NCBI GenBank assembly: GCA_009829735.1
Contig: CM020619.1
Location: forward strand, 33,768,283-33,832,282
Length of the DNA: 64,000 nucleotides
Direction of reading: 5' to 3'
Source: Pyropia yezoensis
Taxonomy: Eukaryota; Rhodophyta; Bangiophyceae; Bangiales; Bangiaceae
This document shows positions 10,920 through 21,159 of the stretch, piece by piece; within the stretch, counting starts at the first letter, position 1, and the number at the start of each line of letters is the position of its first letter. Under the pieces are notes generated by a model. That model made no database searches. It worked only from the letters and a program-made list of their open reading frames with translations, and had not been told where the DNA came from. Position numbers and translations under genes: made by a program.

Positions 10920-13312
10920 ATGCCGCGCGTCGCGTCGGTGGTAGCGGCGGCGGCGGCGGCGGCGGTGGTGATGGTAGCGACGGGTGGTGATCGACGCGGC
11001 GGTGGGAGAAGCGGCGGCGGCGGCTGCGTGGCCGCTGCCGCCGCCGCCACCGCCGTCGCCGCCGCCGCCCCCGCCCCCGCCACGTCCCGCCCGTCGCCGC
11101 GGGTGACCCCGTGGCCCGCCCTCGCCGTGCTGGGCGCCGCGCCGACGCGGCGGCCGACGCTCCTTGTGTTGGGCGCCGCGCCGACGCGGCGGCCGTCCCC
11201 CACACCAGCCACCCCGTCGACGCGGCCACAAGGCGGGGGCCGTGGCCGCCATGGTGGCCGGCGGCGACAGCCTCGGCCACCGCCGTCGCCGCCAACCGCG
11301 ACCGCGTTGCGGCCATCGAGGTCGCCGCGGCCGTCGCGATCGCCGCCGTCGAGGTCGTCCCAGCCGGCCCGGCCGTCGCGGTTGCCGCGGCCGTCGCGGT
11401 CGCCGCGGCCGTCGCGGTCGCCGCGGCCGTCGCGGTCGAGGAGGCCGCCGCCGGGGTCGCCGCCGGTGGTGGCGCCCCGCGCCGCCGGCGGCCCTCTCCC
11501 CTTTCCCCACGCGGTGGAGCGGTGGGTGTCTCCGCACCTGCCCATCCCCGTCTGCCGCTTTTCCTCCGCGTGTGTGTCCGAGGCGGGCGCCCTCGCCGTC
11601 CACGCGTCCGTGCCCGACGCGGTGCTGGCGGCGTGTGGCGTGGCGGGGGGGCCCCGGGCGGTCGCCCGCTTCCACCGCTTCCCCCCCGCGGGGGCGACCA
11701 TGTTTGCAGAGGAGGACGTGTATGGGGGGCAGGTGGCACGCTTCCACATGCCCCACTTTCTCCACGACGCCCTCCCCGCGGTAGTCGCCCTGTCGGTAGT
11801 GCGGGAGCGCGAGGGGGCGTACGCTCGCGCGTGCTGGCGGTCCCCGGCCACCAAGCCGTCAAAGAAGGGCGGGGCGGCGGCTACCGCCACCGGTACCTGG
11901 GACAGCTGCGCGGGGGTGGAGGCCGCAGAGCCGCACGCGGAGGGGTCGGTGCTCGTCGCCCCCCAGCTGCGCGCCCTCGGCCCCACCTCGTGGGTGACCA
12001 CCTTCCTCCGCCTATGCAGCGCAGAACCGCTGCATGCCGACGACGCGTTTCCGGGCGCGGTCAGCGTCCCATGGGCGGCGGCACTTGGCTCCGTGCGAAA
12101 TCCAGCCAGAGGTGGCGGCAGCGGCGGCGGCGGCCGGCGGGTCCAGCGGCTGGCCTGCTTTCGCAGCGTCTCCCGAACCCGCCTGCCGGGCCCCGCAACG
12201 CCCACCTCGCCCATCATCCCACTACAGCTGCTGTCCAAGCTGGAGCTCTTCACCACCAACGGGATCACCAAGGAGGCGGCAGTGCCCCAGTGGAGGGGAA
12301 GGCACCGCGGCGGGTCCCTGGGCGGCAACTTTGCCCCGGCCGGCGGCGTCGACGGTGAAGGGCACTCCGCTGCCGGGCGCAACAATGCCGCTCGTGCCTC
12401 GATCGGCGTCGATACCGCCGCCACCAAGAGTACCACCGGTGCGCCGACGACGACGACGGCGGCCGCGGCCGCGGCGGCAGCGTCGACGGCAGCAGCAGCA
12501 GCCGCAGCAGCAGCGGGGGCGAGGGCGGTCCCCCGGGACGCACACCGGGCCACCCCCCCCCCCCCGTGCACCCTCCGGCTGACGCTCCTCAACCGGATGC
12601 CCGGCTACCCCCGCCACATCCCCCGCGCGGCCACCCTCCTGGCCGCCCTCCGCAACGCGTCCACCCCCACCCTCCGCCTCGTCGTGTCGTCTACCACCTT
12701 TGAAGGCACCCCCCTGGCCTACCAGGTCGACGTCATGCAGCGCACCGACGTGCTCGTCGCCGCCCACGGGGCGGGCATCACCAACGCGCTCTTCCTCCGC
12801 TCCGCGTCGTCGCTGGTGGAGGTGTCCCCGTTTGGCTACGCCGCCGGCATCTTTCCTTGGCTCGCCCGCTCCGTTGCGGCGCTTCGCTACGAGCGCGTCA
12901 TTGCCGCGCCCGACCCGGCCGTCTTTGCCGCGTGCCTCCGCGTTCGCCACCCCGACGTGGGGGGGGGGGTGGGGGTGGGGGCTCCCCCCGGGACCGCCGC
13001 GGGCGCGTGGCGGCCCGCCCGTGACGACGCGGTCCGCCGCTTCAACCGCGCGGCAGAGGTGTACAGGGCCGTCCCGTCGGTATCCGCGGAGAGGGCAGAA
13101 GGGGGGGATGGGGGGGCGGGGGGGGGGGGGGAGGGCGCCGCGTCCGGCAACGCCGCGTCGCCGCGGAGCGGCGGGTCAACCTGGCCGACGACCGGCGGGT
13201 GGGGTTTGGTGGGCGGGTGTGCGCGCGCGCCCAGCCGCTGGCCGTGGACGTGGCCGAGGTGGTGGCGATTGTCCGCGACGTGGCCGAGCGGCAGTGTTGG
13301 GGGGACGCCTAG
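10920..13312 (+). CDS. GT61-family-like glycosyltransferase with apparent frameshift near its C-terminus
   Basis: Predicted type II membrane protein of the secretory pathway. The ATG at 10920 (MPRVASVV) is chosen because a hydrophobic Ala/Val anchor follows at once. Residues ~30-210 are Ala/Pro/Arg/Ser-rich, including runs of PSRSPR. The catalytic-like region carries the two landmarks of GT61 (DUF563, plant xylosyl/arabinosyltransferase and EOGT type): RFHMPHFLHDALP at ~275-290, and near 610-635 VDVMQRTDVLVAAHGAGITN followed by ALFLRSASSLVEVSPFGY. An Ala/Thr-rich insert precedes the second block. After a G-rich run (13105-13133) the sensible C-terminus (VNLADDRRVGFGGR to VAERQCWGDA, stop at 13310-13312) is in another frame, so a homopolymer-length error or real frameshift lies there. 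A likely role is cell-wall or N-glycan sugar transfer; donor and acceptor are unknown. Confidence 0.7.
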
Positions 13313-13987
13313 CGCGGCACGGCGCGGCACCGGCCGCAGCGAGAGTCTTGCGCACCTCCCAACTCACACACGGCACGAAAGAGGGAGCGAGGATGGGGGG
13401 GGGGGGGGGTTGTGGGGGGGGCAGGGCAGCAAGGAAAAAGAAGGAACCACACGACTGAGATGGTCGCACACCGCGTCTTCGATCACGCGGGGTGAGACCC
13501 AGTATTTAATTACTACAAACTGTGGTGGCGTGCGTCCTCTCTCCCGCGCAAATCTCACAGAGATCTGCATGCAGCGCCGATTTGCACCAGTCCGATTGCA
13601 CGCCCACCCCCCTGGAACAAACATCGGGAGCGGGGTCGAGCGCCAGGCGTGCGCGCGTGAGGGTGGAGGGCGGCAGTCGCGGTGCCCCATCACGTACCTT
13701 CGAATCCGTCCAGGGGTCTTCTTGTCCATCTCTCACTCCGCCTCAGTCGACAGCCGCCCCCATTCCTCTGTCCCTATCCAGTGGCGGCACCCTGCGAGGC
13801 CCGCCTGCCGGGGTCTGCCACTGGGCCGCTGCTGTGCCTCCTCCCCATTACCTTTCGTTCCCCTATGCAATCCGGTCTACTCTTCATTCTCTTCACCCAC
13901 CCACTCGTTTCCGCCCTCCCCTTGCCCCTCCCTTGCCCCCCCCCCCCCCGCTTTCCATCCCATCCCCCCCCCCGCCCCACCCCCACG
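13313..13987. other. intergenic spacer between two plus-strand genes
   Basis: No gene recognised. C-rich pyrimidine tracts run up to the ATG at 13988, as is common before genes here. Confidence 0.5.
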
Positions 13988-14854
13988 ATGGCATTCCTGG
14001 TGGCCCCGCTGCAGCCTTACCGGCCGGCCAACCGAGGCGTCTCGGCTCTGTCATCCCGCCGATGGGGCGCGGCGCCCATCGCCGCCGGTGCGGCGGCACG
14101 TCGGCGGCGCGGCGTCCCCCCCCCCTTCCCCCCACCTCCCCCCCCCGCCCCCTGTGCGGCCGGCGCGCCGTCAATGAATGTGGTGACCGACCTGGCCGCG
14201 CAGGCGGCGTTTGGCGTTGCCGCCGCCACGTTTACGGCCGTCACGGGGGTGGGGGCGGCAAAGAAGAAAAAGGGGGAGCCCCCCGCGGGCATGGTGGGCA
14301 AGGCCGCCGCCACGCTCGCTGGCACCGTCCTGTCGGGTGGCAAGGGCGGCAACGTCCGTCGGTGGGGTGGCGCGGGCGCGGGCCTCCTTGGGGGGCTCCG
14401 CAGCAAGGCGGGCATTGCCGCGGCGTTGGGTCTCACCAACGCGGCGGGGGTGGGCACGACGCTGCGCTCGCTGCCGCCGGCCGTCAAACTGCTCGTCTGT
14501 GTAGGCCTCGACGGGGCGGGCTTTTTGCTTGGCGACGTGGCGGACGTGGCCTACGCGCCGCTTCTGGCAGCGGCGCTGCAGGGGCTGTTTGGGGACGCCC
14601 GCGTCACCGCCGCGGGGGTTGCGGAGGAGACCGTGCCGGGGCGGGGAAACGTGCCGACGGCCACGCTCGCGTGGTGTGCCGAGCGGGCGGGGCTGCTGCG
14701 CAAGGCGGAGAAGGGAGAGGTGGAGGAGGACGCAGCGGAGCTGGAAGCGATGCGGGAGGAGCTGCGGGATCTGCAACGCGGGGATGATGGGGGGGGTGTC
14801 GATGCCGCTGCTGTCACAGCCGCTGCGGCAGCAAAGGAGAAGGAGCGCTCGTAA
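13988..14854 (+). CDS. probable plastid-targeted protein of unknown function
   Basis: 288 residues. The N-terminus (MAFLVAPLQPYR, then Ser/Arg/Ala-rich to about residue 45 and a Pro run) looks like a plastid transit peptide; the early Phe is typical of red-algal and glaucophyte presequences. The mature part is Ala/Gly-rich with weak hydrophobic segments, then SLPPAVKLLVCVGLDGAGFL, GDVADVAYAPLLAAALQGLF and VAEETVPGRGNVPTATLAW. The D-x5-L-x-GD-x-AD-x3-AP and EE-x-P-x5-PTATLAW pattern reminds me of small plastid or cyanobacterial membrane proteins with EE-LP-TD-IPTAT signatures, but I cannot name the family. The tail is an acidic helix ending in AAAAAKEKERS. The next gene downstream in the same direction is the aquaporin-like gene at 16101. 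Confidence 0.7.
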   Translation: MAFLVAPLQPYRPANRGVSALSSRRWGAAPIAAGAAARRRRGVPPPFPPPPPPAPCAAGAPSMNVVTDLAAQAAFGVAAATFTAVTGVGAAKKKKGEPPAGMVGKAAATLAGTVLSGGKGGNVRRWGGAGAGLLGGLRSKAGIAAALGLTNAAGVGTTLRSLPPAVKLLVCVGLDGAGFLLGDVADVAYAPLLAAALQGLFGDARVTAAGVAEETVPGRGNVPTATLAWCAERAGLLRKAEKGEVEEDAAELEAMREELRDLQRGDDGGGVDAAAVTAAAAAKEKERS

Positions 14855-16100
14855 CTGCTTGATGCAGCCTGGGGGGAGCAGGGGGGGATGGGGAATGGGA
14901 GAGTACAGAGTACCACGCGTGTATATATATATGTTTTTGCTGAACGCTCGTGCTGCTACGGTGAAGCCGCACTCCATCCCATGTCAGAGTCTGCACCTGG
15001 GAAAGACAAGTGAGAATAAATGTCTCTCTGTCAGACGTCGACTTTCTGGTGGTCTACAATGGTGCCTGTCCCCGTTGCGGCACGTGCCGAACGGCCCCTC
15101 CTCCGCGTCCAACGCTGTGCGGCCTGTACAGATGCCACCAGTGCAACCCGCTTGGTCGTCAATCGACCAAGTCAAGGACTCGGCCACCGGGCTCATGTAT
15201 GATGCATGAAGCGGTCGCAACTTGCTCCGACATGAGCCACAGTACGCCCATGAGTGAAATTAAGGACATCACTCTGTACATGTACAGCGCAACAGATGTA
15301 TTTCATGCAACGCCCTGCCAGCCTGTGCCAGTCGACCACCCGTGGCGGCACATTCCACTCGCTTGCGCAACGGATGAAGGTTTACAGTGAAGGCGGCCAG
15401 CAGCGGGACGGCGGCAGGTTGACGGGACAGCGGGTTGGGGGATCTTCTCGGAGGTCGAGGCCACGCCCCGCATCGATGCATCAGGGCTTGCATCTGGGGG
15501 ATTGGTTTGCACACCAAGGCTGCAGCTCCGAGGTGGTGCGGCAGGGGCGGCCGGCCACCGCCAGGCAGCGCGGCTGGCGAGCTCTCCCGCCCCTGCAGGG
15601 GCGTGAGAGCTCTCCCGCCCGGGTCCACGCGAAAACCCCCCTGTGATGGTGAAAGCGGCTGCTGCACACGCACACCCCCCCCTCCCGCGTGGACATGTGG
15701 AGGCGCACGGCCCGCGCGTCTGTGTCTGCAGCAGGCCTGGCCAGGAGGCGCCCAAGACGGGCCCTCTGGCCAAGGCGGAGGTGCCCCCGCTTTGCAGGGG
15801 CGGCGCGGGGGATCAACGCGGCGGCCGTTGGAATGCCCCAGCAGCAGGGCCCGATAGGAGGGGGTCCTCCTGCGCACTCCCTCGCAAGGACACCGTCTAT
15901 CGTCGACGCGTACCGGCACGCGCAGCTCCGTTCCATCTCCGCGGCGGCTCTCCTCGCCCAGTCTCCCTCTACCTCCCCCTTATCCCGTCCTCCGCTCGTC
16001 CCGCCCCCATCCCCTCCCCCCCCCCACGCGCACGTCGTTGCCTTATCCCGCCCGCTGCTCTCGTGGTCGTTACTTTGTCGCGACCCCCACACCGGCCACC
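14855..16100. other. intergenic region with a Cys-rich small frame and short repeats
   Basis: TA dinucleotide run near 14921-14932. A plus-strand frame around 15050-15150 encodes C-x2-C-x2-C and C-x4-C-x2-C clusters (see findings). The motif GAGCTCTCCCGCC occurs twice at 15578-15621. C-rich pyrimidine DNA leads into the gene at 16101. Nothing else recognised. Confidence 0.45.
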
Positions 16101-17210
16101 ATGTCGGACCTTCGCAACCGCTTCGGGCAGCTGGGGATGGAAGCGCTCGGCGCGTTCATGCTGGTGACAACCATCTCCATCTCGGCAACGACGGCGCCGG
16201 CGGCGGCGCCGATTGCGGTGGGCGTCATCCTGGCGGCCATGATCTACGCTGGCGGCCACGTGTCGGGCGCGCACTACAACCCTGGTACGTTCGCGGACGG
16301 CCTGCCTGGGGCGCCGTGTGATACGCCCAGCGTCGGTGCGAGGAGGCAGCGACATAGCGGGAGGGCATGGGTGGTTTTGTGTTCGTTCTTGTCCGTTTGC
16401 TGTGCGGTGCGGTGGTGCTTTCGGTTGCCCGCGCGACCCTCCATGTGCGCACATCTAACGTTGGTGTTGTGTTGTTTCTTCCCGTCTGGCTTGCTGCTCG
16501 ACCCCTTGGTGGTATTGTTTGCCTCTCGGTGTTTCCTCGCCCCCCTCCCCGCGTTGTCTTTTTCTTTCCGTCTGCGACGCCCCTCCTCTTCTCCTCGGGT
16601 GATTGCGTTGCGCCGCTTGCTAGCCCTGACGCTGGCGCTCTTCCTCCGTGGTGGCATTGCCCTGGCTGATGTGCTCCTCTACATGGCCGCCCAGCTCGCC
16701 GGCGCCGTCGTAGGCGGCCTTATTGGCGGGCTCATCACAGGCCACACGATCGCTCCCAAGATGGGCGCGTCGTCCAACCATCTGCAAGCCTTCCTCGCCG
16801 AGGCTGTCTTCACTGGCGCCCTCGCGTTTGTCTTCCTCTCCACCACCTCCTCCGAGGCGTCCAAGGGGAACCCTTACTTTGGCGCCGCCATTGCGAGCGT
16901 CGTGACCGTTGCGGGCTACACCATTGCGGGCGTCTCCGGGGCGGTGCTCAACCCGGCTGTGGGGACGGGGCTCGTCCTCACCCACAACTGGCTCAAGGTT
17001 GGCTACCTCGTCTGGCTGGTTGCCGCGCAGGTGGTGGGCGCCGCGGGCGGCGTCGGAGCGTTCTGGTTTGTCGCGCCGTCGGATTTCGCTGAAGTAAGCG
17101 ATGAAGCGCGCAGCATGTTTGAAGCTGCTCGCCTCCGTGCGCGGGAGGGAGCGTCGGAGGCGCGTGGCCTGCTGCCGCACCGTGGGGAGGCGGGGCCGTC
17201 GCAGGGTTAG
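16101..17210 (+). CDS. MIP/aquaporin-family channel, two exons
   Basis: Exon 1 is 16101-16284 and exon 2 is 16624-17210, 256 residues. The 339 bp phase-1 intron (GTACGT donor, TAG acceptor) splits the Ala codon of the first NPA motif. Splicing restores SGAHYNPALTLALFLRG with NPA at residues 60-62. The second half-helix is GAVLNPAVGTGL with NPA at 171-173. About six hydrophobic segments follow the MIP hourglass pattern, and the predicted length is usual for the family. The residue after the second NPA is Val and not the Arg that normally lines the ar/R filter, so the permeant need not be water. The start is the only ATG just before the first helix, in context CCACCATG. A charged cytoplasmic tail follows helix 6. 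Confidence 0.88.
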   Translation: MSDLRNRFGQLGMEALGAFMLVTTISISATTAPAAAPIAVGVILAAMIYAGGHVSGAHYNPGTFADGLPGAPCDTPSVGARRQRHSGRAWVVLCSFLSVCCAVRWCFRLPARPSMCAHLTLVLCCFFPSGLLLDPLVVLFASRCFLAPLPALSFSFRLRRPSSSPRVIALRRLLALTLALFLRGGIALADVLLYMAAQLAGAVVGGLIGGLITGHTIAPKMGASSNHLQAFLAEAVFTGALAFVFLSTTSSEASKGNPYFGAAIASVVTVAGYTIAGVSGAVLNPAVGTGLVLTHNWLKVGYLVWLVAAQVVGAAGGVGAFWFVAPSDFAEVSDEARSMFEAARLRAREGASEARGLLPHRGEAGPSQG

Positions 17211-17761
17211 AACGGTGGAGCTGCCAGGATTGGGACGGGCACGGTGGCCTGGGGCCCGATGGGTGGGCAATGGGGGGAAGAGCCTCTTTCTTTCCTTTCC
17301 CTTGTGCTCCTACCTGGCGCTCGGCCCGCGGTCTCGAGTGGTATGGGCTGCGTGTCGCTAGGACACGGACAGGGCGGGGGGGCGGCGTCCCTGCTCCCGC
17401 GGTTGCGCGCAGTGGGGCGTTGGGGGGGGGGGGAGTGAGGGAGACAGTGGGGTTGGTTTGGGGTTATGGGGGGGGTCGGGCACGCTGCAGCTTTTGATGC
17501 GGCTCCCCGTCCGCGCCCCCCCGGCTTCCTATCGATTATTCCCCCCCATGGATCGTTTTTTTTTTCTGTTTTGCTTGTCACCATCCCTCCGCTTCTTCCC
17601 GTCGCCCCTCCGAACTGGGCCACCGTAGCCACCACAAGCGCGATTCCACCATCCTTTATTGGTTCGAAGAGTCATGTTAGCAGTCCGTACAGCCTCACCA
17701 TCACGCGTCAGCCCCACCGGAGATACGGGCGCTCTATGTAGCTAAATTTAGGTCTCCTCTA
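17211..17761. other. spacer downstream of the aquaporin-like gene
   Basis: No gene recognised. Base composition becomes less GC-rich from about 17560, approaching the fold-back element. Confidence 0.5.
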
Positions 17762-18484
17762 ACGTATGCACAGTACATACAGTGCAAGGCCAATAGTATT
17801 TCCACGCCCTCAAATTTGGTGTCGACTGCCCCTCTTGTTGCCCCTCGTCCTCGGCTATAGAGCAACGCCCCACACGAATTTTTTCCCATTGTCATGGCCG
17901 ACTCAGGTACGAGGCCGGAGTCGCAAGCGCGTAAGTCTTTGGGACTGATCAATAGAGAGGCGATCGAGGCTCGTCATGCACGTAAAGCAGTTCGCATGTG
18001 ACATGGATACCGCAAAAGAGCAGTTCCGTCGCTGTCTTTGTGTAGCGCGAACCGACAAACGAATAGGATCACTCGCTGTCTCGTTCGCCAAGGGAGAGAA
18101 TGACGTGGATGTGCCACAGACGCTACGGGAAAGATACATACTGCACTTGTGCATTATGGGCACACCATCTGTGTCATGATGAAGAAGTCGTATGCCCAGA
18201 ACAGCACTGCTACAAGGCTGCAGGAGTGGCACCGTTCTGATTTTCCTGTGCTCAACTCTGTCCGACCTGATGCCAGCTCTAAGCCCTGGGCACAGAGGAG
18301 GTGGCACTGTGGTGACTCTGAAGGATAGAAGACGCTTCCAGGAGCACAGCGAGCCCAGGAAACCCCTGGGGCGTTGCTCTATAGCCGAGGACGAGGGGCA
18401 ACAAGAGGGGCAGTCGACACCAAATTTGAGGGCGTGGAAATACTATTGGCCTCGCACTGTACATACACTGTACTGAACATACGT
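17762..18484. mobile_element. fold-back / non-autonomous DNA element with ~110 bp inverted arms
   Basis: The left arm 17762-17872 and right arm 18367-18484 are reverse complements with near-complete identity from TGGGGCGTTGCTCTATAGCC inward to GGCCAATAGTATTTCC. They diverge only near the outer ends, where the left arm lacks a few bases. The ~490 bp interior is not repetitive. It holds short plus-strand frames (17894-18001; 17976-18179, MHVKQFACDMDTAKEQFRRC) of no recognised family, perhaps remains of a longer gene. I could not fix a target-site duplication because the outer ends are ragged. A MITE or a deletion derivative of a larger transposon fits. Confidence 0.75.
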
Positions 18485-19711
18485 ACAGTACTCGGGACCA
18501 GAGTAGGCTCCATTGGCAGCAAAACGAAAACGGTTCGCGTCGCGATGTGGTCTTCCTAGGAAAGTTGGATACACTGGCTCGACGGAAAAATCTAGTATCT
18601 AGGTATTGCTGTACCCCGAATTTTGTCTCATGGCGACAATAACAACAACAGACACACAACAGGCCAAAGGCATGCCGCAGATGGCCAATGGCATGCCTCA
18701 GATGACGCACCACTGGCCAATGAGTGCTCCGCGTTAGCGTGGAACAGTGCGATCTGAGGCTTTCTCGAGATTTCTGCCCTCATCGAAGTGGGAACAGGCA
18801 TCCCAGAAACCAGCTGCGACCTCTCCCAGTGCTCTTGAGAGGAAAGCTACTGTCGTGAATCCCATTCGCAATACGGCAACGTGGCACGTCATTGGACGTT
18901 AAAACGGCTGAAAACGGCATTAAATATCTGTTCTGGAGCTTGCAAGTATTGCACAGGGTCACATAGTGGTGTGAACTACCCCATTTCGATGTTTCCGGAT
19001 CGGATTCGACACAACCAATTTTAGGTAACTCGTCCCGGTTTTCGTGCATGGTTGGGGCACGGATGGGGAATGGGAATGGGGATACCCCATTCTTGTCGGA
19101 AATGGGGTGACCCCATTCCCATTCCCCATTCTCGCACGCAGGTTGAGGCTCGACAACGTGTCCGATCGTGATCGCACAGGCAACTTTTGCAATATCATTC
19201 TAGCGCGGCACGATCGATGACGACCGCTACTCGATCGCTGGTGGATCTGGCTCCTGCAGAGTACGTGGAAGGGCGGGGATGCGGTGTGCCAGGAGTCGCG
19301 AGGCCGCTGGGTCGACCGCGTTAGGCGGACAGCCCCTGTAACCCGTCTCCAGGAGGCCACTCCACTGCCCGCCGCTGCAGGGCCGCTCGCGTGGAGGGCA
19401 GGGCGCCCACGTGGGGCGCCGATATTATGGGGCGGTCGGTTGCGTGCTGGCCCCCTCCCCGTCGGGCGGGGCACACGACGTGTTCTGATTGGCCGTGAGG
19501 CATACAGTTGGCGGGAGGGGGGGGGGGGACTGCGAGACGCCACCATGGGGAGCGCGGGAGACGATTCTTTCAATGGTCGAGCGGACCGGGTCGCGGGCGG
19601 GGTGCAGCAGACACGGATAGTGGAGTCTGTCGACGTGACCCCCGTCCCCTCAACCGCCACCGTCGTCGCAACCGTCTCTCTCCCGCGCCACTTTCTTCCC
19701 ACCCACGCATC
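18485..19711. other. gene-free region upstream of the Harbinger transposase
   Basis: Moderate GC with no recognised coding homology. A short imperfect tandem GGCCAAWGGCATGCCKCAGAT lies near 18662-18703. A long perfect hairpin lies at 19063-19129 (separate entry). The terminal inverted repeat of the Harbinger element should be in or near this stretch, but I could not pair it with a right end. Confidence 0.4.
19063..19129. repeat. perfect 19 bp inverted repeat with nested inner stem
   Basis: Left arm 19063-19081 (atggggaatgggaatgggg) and right arm 19111-19129 are exact reverse complements. Inside the 29-base spacer a second stem pairs accccatt (19084-19091) with aatggggt (19101-19108). Confidence 0.9.
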
Positions 19712-21159
19712 ATGGCCGAGCAGGACCCGCTGGCTCTGGACGTTGAAGCTGTGCTGGATGACTCGGAGGACATGGACGTGGCGGAAGCTGTTGCTGCACA
19801 TATGACTGTTCGGTACCACTGGCGGGTGCGCAAGCGTGGTGCCCTCGTTGGCGGCATCCGTCTCTTTCGTGGGCGTGTCGTGGCGCGTCGGCCTAATAAA
19901 CTGCGCAACTTTGGGAGGGGGTTGCGTGGGATTCTTATCGATTACTTTGGGGTGTCTGGAAGCCCGCCGGTGAACGACGAGGATGACTTTGAGCGTCGCT
20001 TTCGGGTGCCGCGGAGTGTGTTTGTGCGTGTTTACCTGGCTGTGAAGGACCAGCCTGGGTTTACACAAACTATTGATGCTACTGGCCGACCGCGCGCGCA
20101 CCCGCTGCAGAAGCTGGTCGCCGCTTTTCGGGTGCTCGCGTACGGGGAGTCAACTGATCGTCCGGACGAATATTGCCGCATTTCTCGCTCGACGGTGGAT
20201 AATGCTGTGCGTGACCTGGTGTATTACATTGTAGATATCTTTGGGCCAAACTATTTGCGGCAGCCGAACGCGAAGGAGTTGACGATCTTGCTCAAGCGGA
20301 ACGTGGAGCGGGGCGTACCAGGCTGTATTGAGTCGCTTGACTGCTCGCATTGGGAGTGGCGGGCGTGCCCGAAAGGCATGCAGGGGTCCTTTCAGAACCG
20401 CAAGGGGCGCAGATCGATCGTTATGGAGACTGTTTGCGACGAGGACCTGTACATCTGGCATCTTTTTGTTGGTTGCCCTGGCAGTATGAACGACATCAAC
20501 GTTATGCAGCAGTCGCCGCTGTACCACTACATCACGGCGGGTTTGTGGCCGCCAGGAGACCGGCCCTTTAACGCTAATGGAGTGACTCCCACGCTGCTGT
20601 ACTACCTCACTGACAAGATCTATCCCAACTATGCTTTTTTGTGCAGGCGTATGCCTAGCCAGACACGGAGAAGAAGCGGATGTTTAACCGTTTGCAGGAG
20701 GCGCTGAGGAAGGACGTGGAGAGGCTGTATGCTGTTTTGACCGCACGCTGGCATATTGCCCTTCATTCTGCGCGCTATACCACCGTCGCGCGGACCACGG
20801 TCGTTGCCAAGGCCGTGGCCATTTTGCACAACCTGGTTACGGAGGTACGTCGGGGCGGGTATTTGTCTCGTCGGCGAGCGCGCATGAGAGCTGCTGGGGG
20901 GGGGGCGGGGATGGGGGGCGCCGGCTGATCTGCTGCTGGGGTTGGGGCACCCGGCGGTGGGGCTCAAGGGGGGCTCTCCCCTCTGGCACACCCCCCCCCC
21001 GCTGTTCAGCCACTTGGGCTGCTGCCTGTGGACTCTTTTTTGCGGGCTGCGCAGGCGTGGAGGCAGGTGCGGAACCAGACCGCGCACGTGGCTTTGCGCA
21101 ATGACCTGGCGGCCGACATCTTCAAGGAGCGCGCAGCGCTTCTGGAGCACTATCTTTGA
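19712..21159 (+). pseudogene. PIF/Harbinger-type transposase, frameshifted
   Basis: DDE transposase of the PIF/Harbinger superfamily (DDE_Tnp_4-like). The start MAEQDPLALD is at 19712. Diagnostic blocks in order: a DDF-x2-RFRVPRSVFVRV N-terminal helix region, PLQKLVAAFRVLAYG, first Asp in CIESLDCSHWEWRACPKG (~residue 209), a RKGRRSIVMETV block with YIWHLFVGCPGS, second Asp in SMNDINVM (~260), and the third acidic site in LQEALRKDVERLYAVL near 20710. The open frame is lost in a T run at about 20634-20640, and in the resumed frame a TAG (20656-20658) interrupts AYA/PDTEKK. A further frame change lies in the G/C runs at 20895-21000. The recognisable C-terminus (NQTAHVALRNDLAADIFKE) ends at the TGA 21157-21159. 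It faces its partner gene tail-to-tail. Confidence 0.85.

Noticed and set aside
13313-14177. Extension of the GT61-like open frame (10578-14177) past 13312
   Set aside because: Beyond the G run the frame loses homology, while another frame gives a sensible C-terminus and stop at 13312. The extension then overlaps the next gene.
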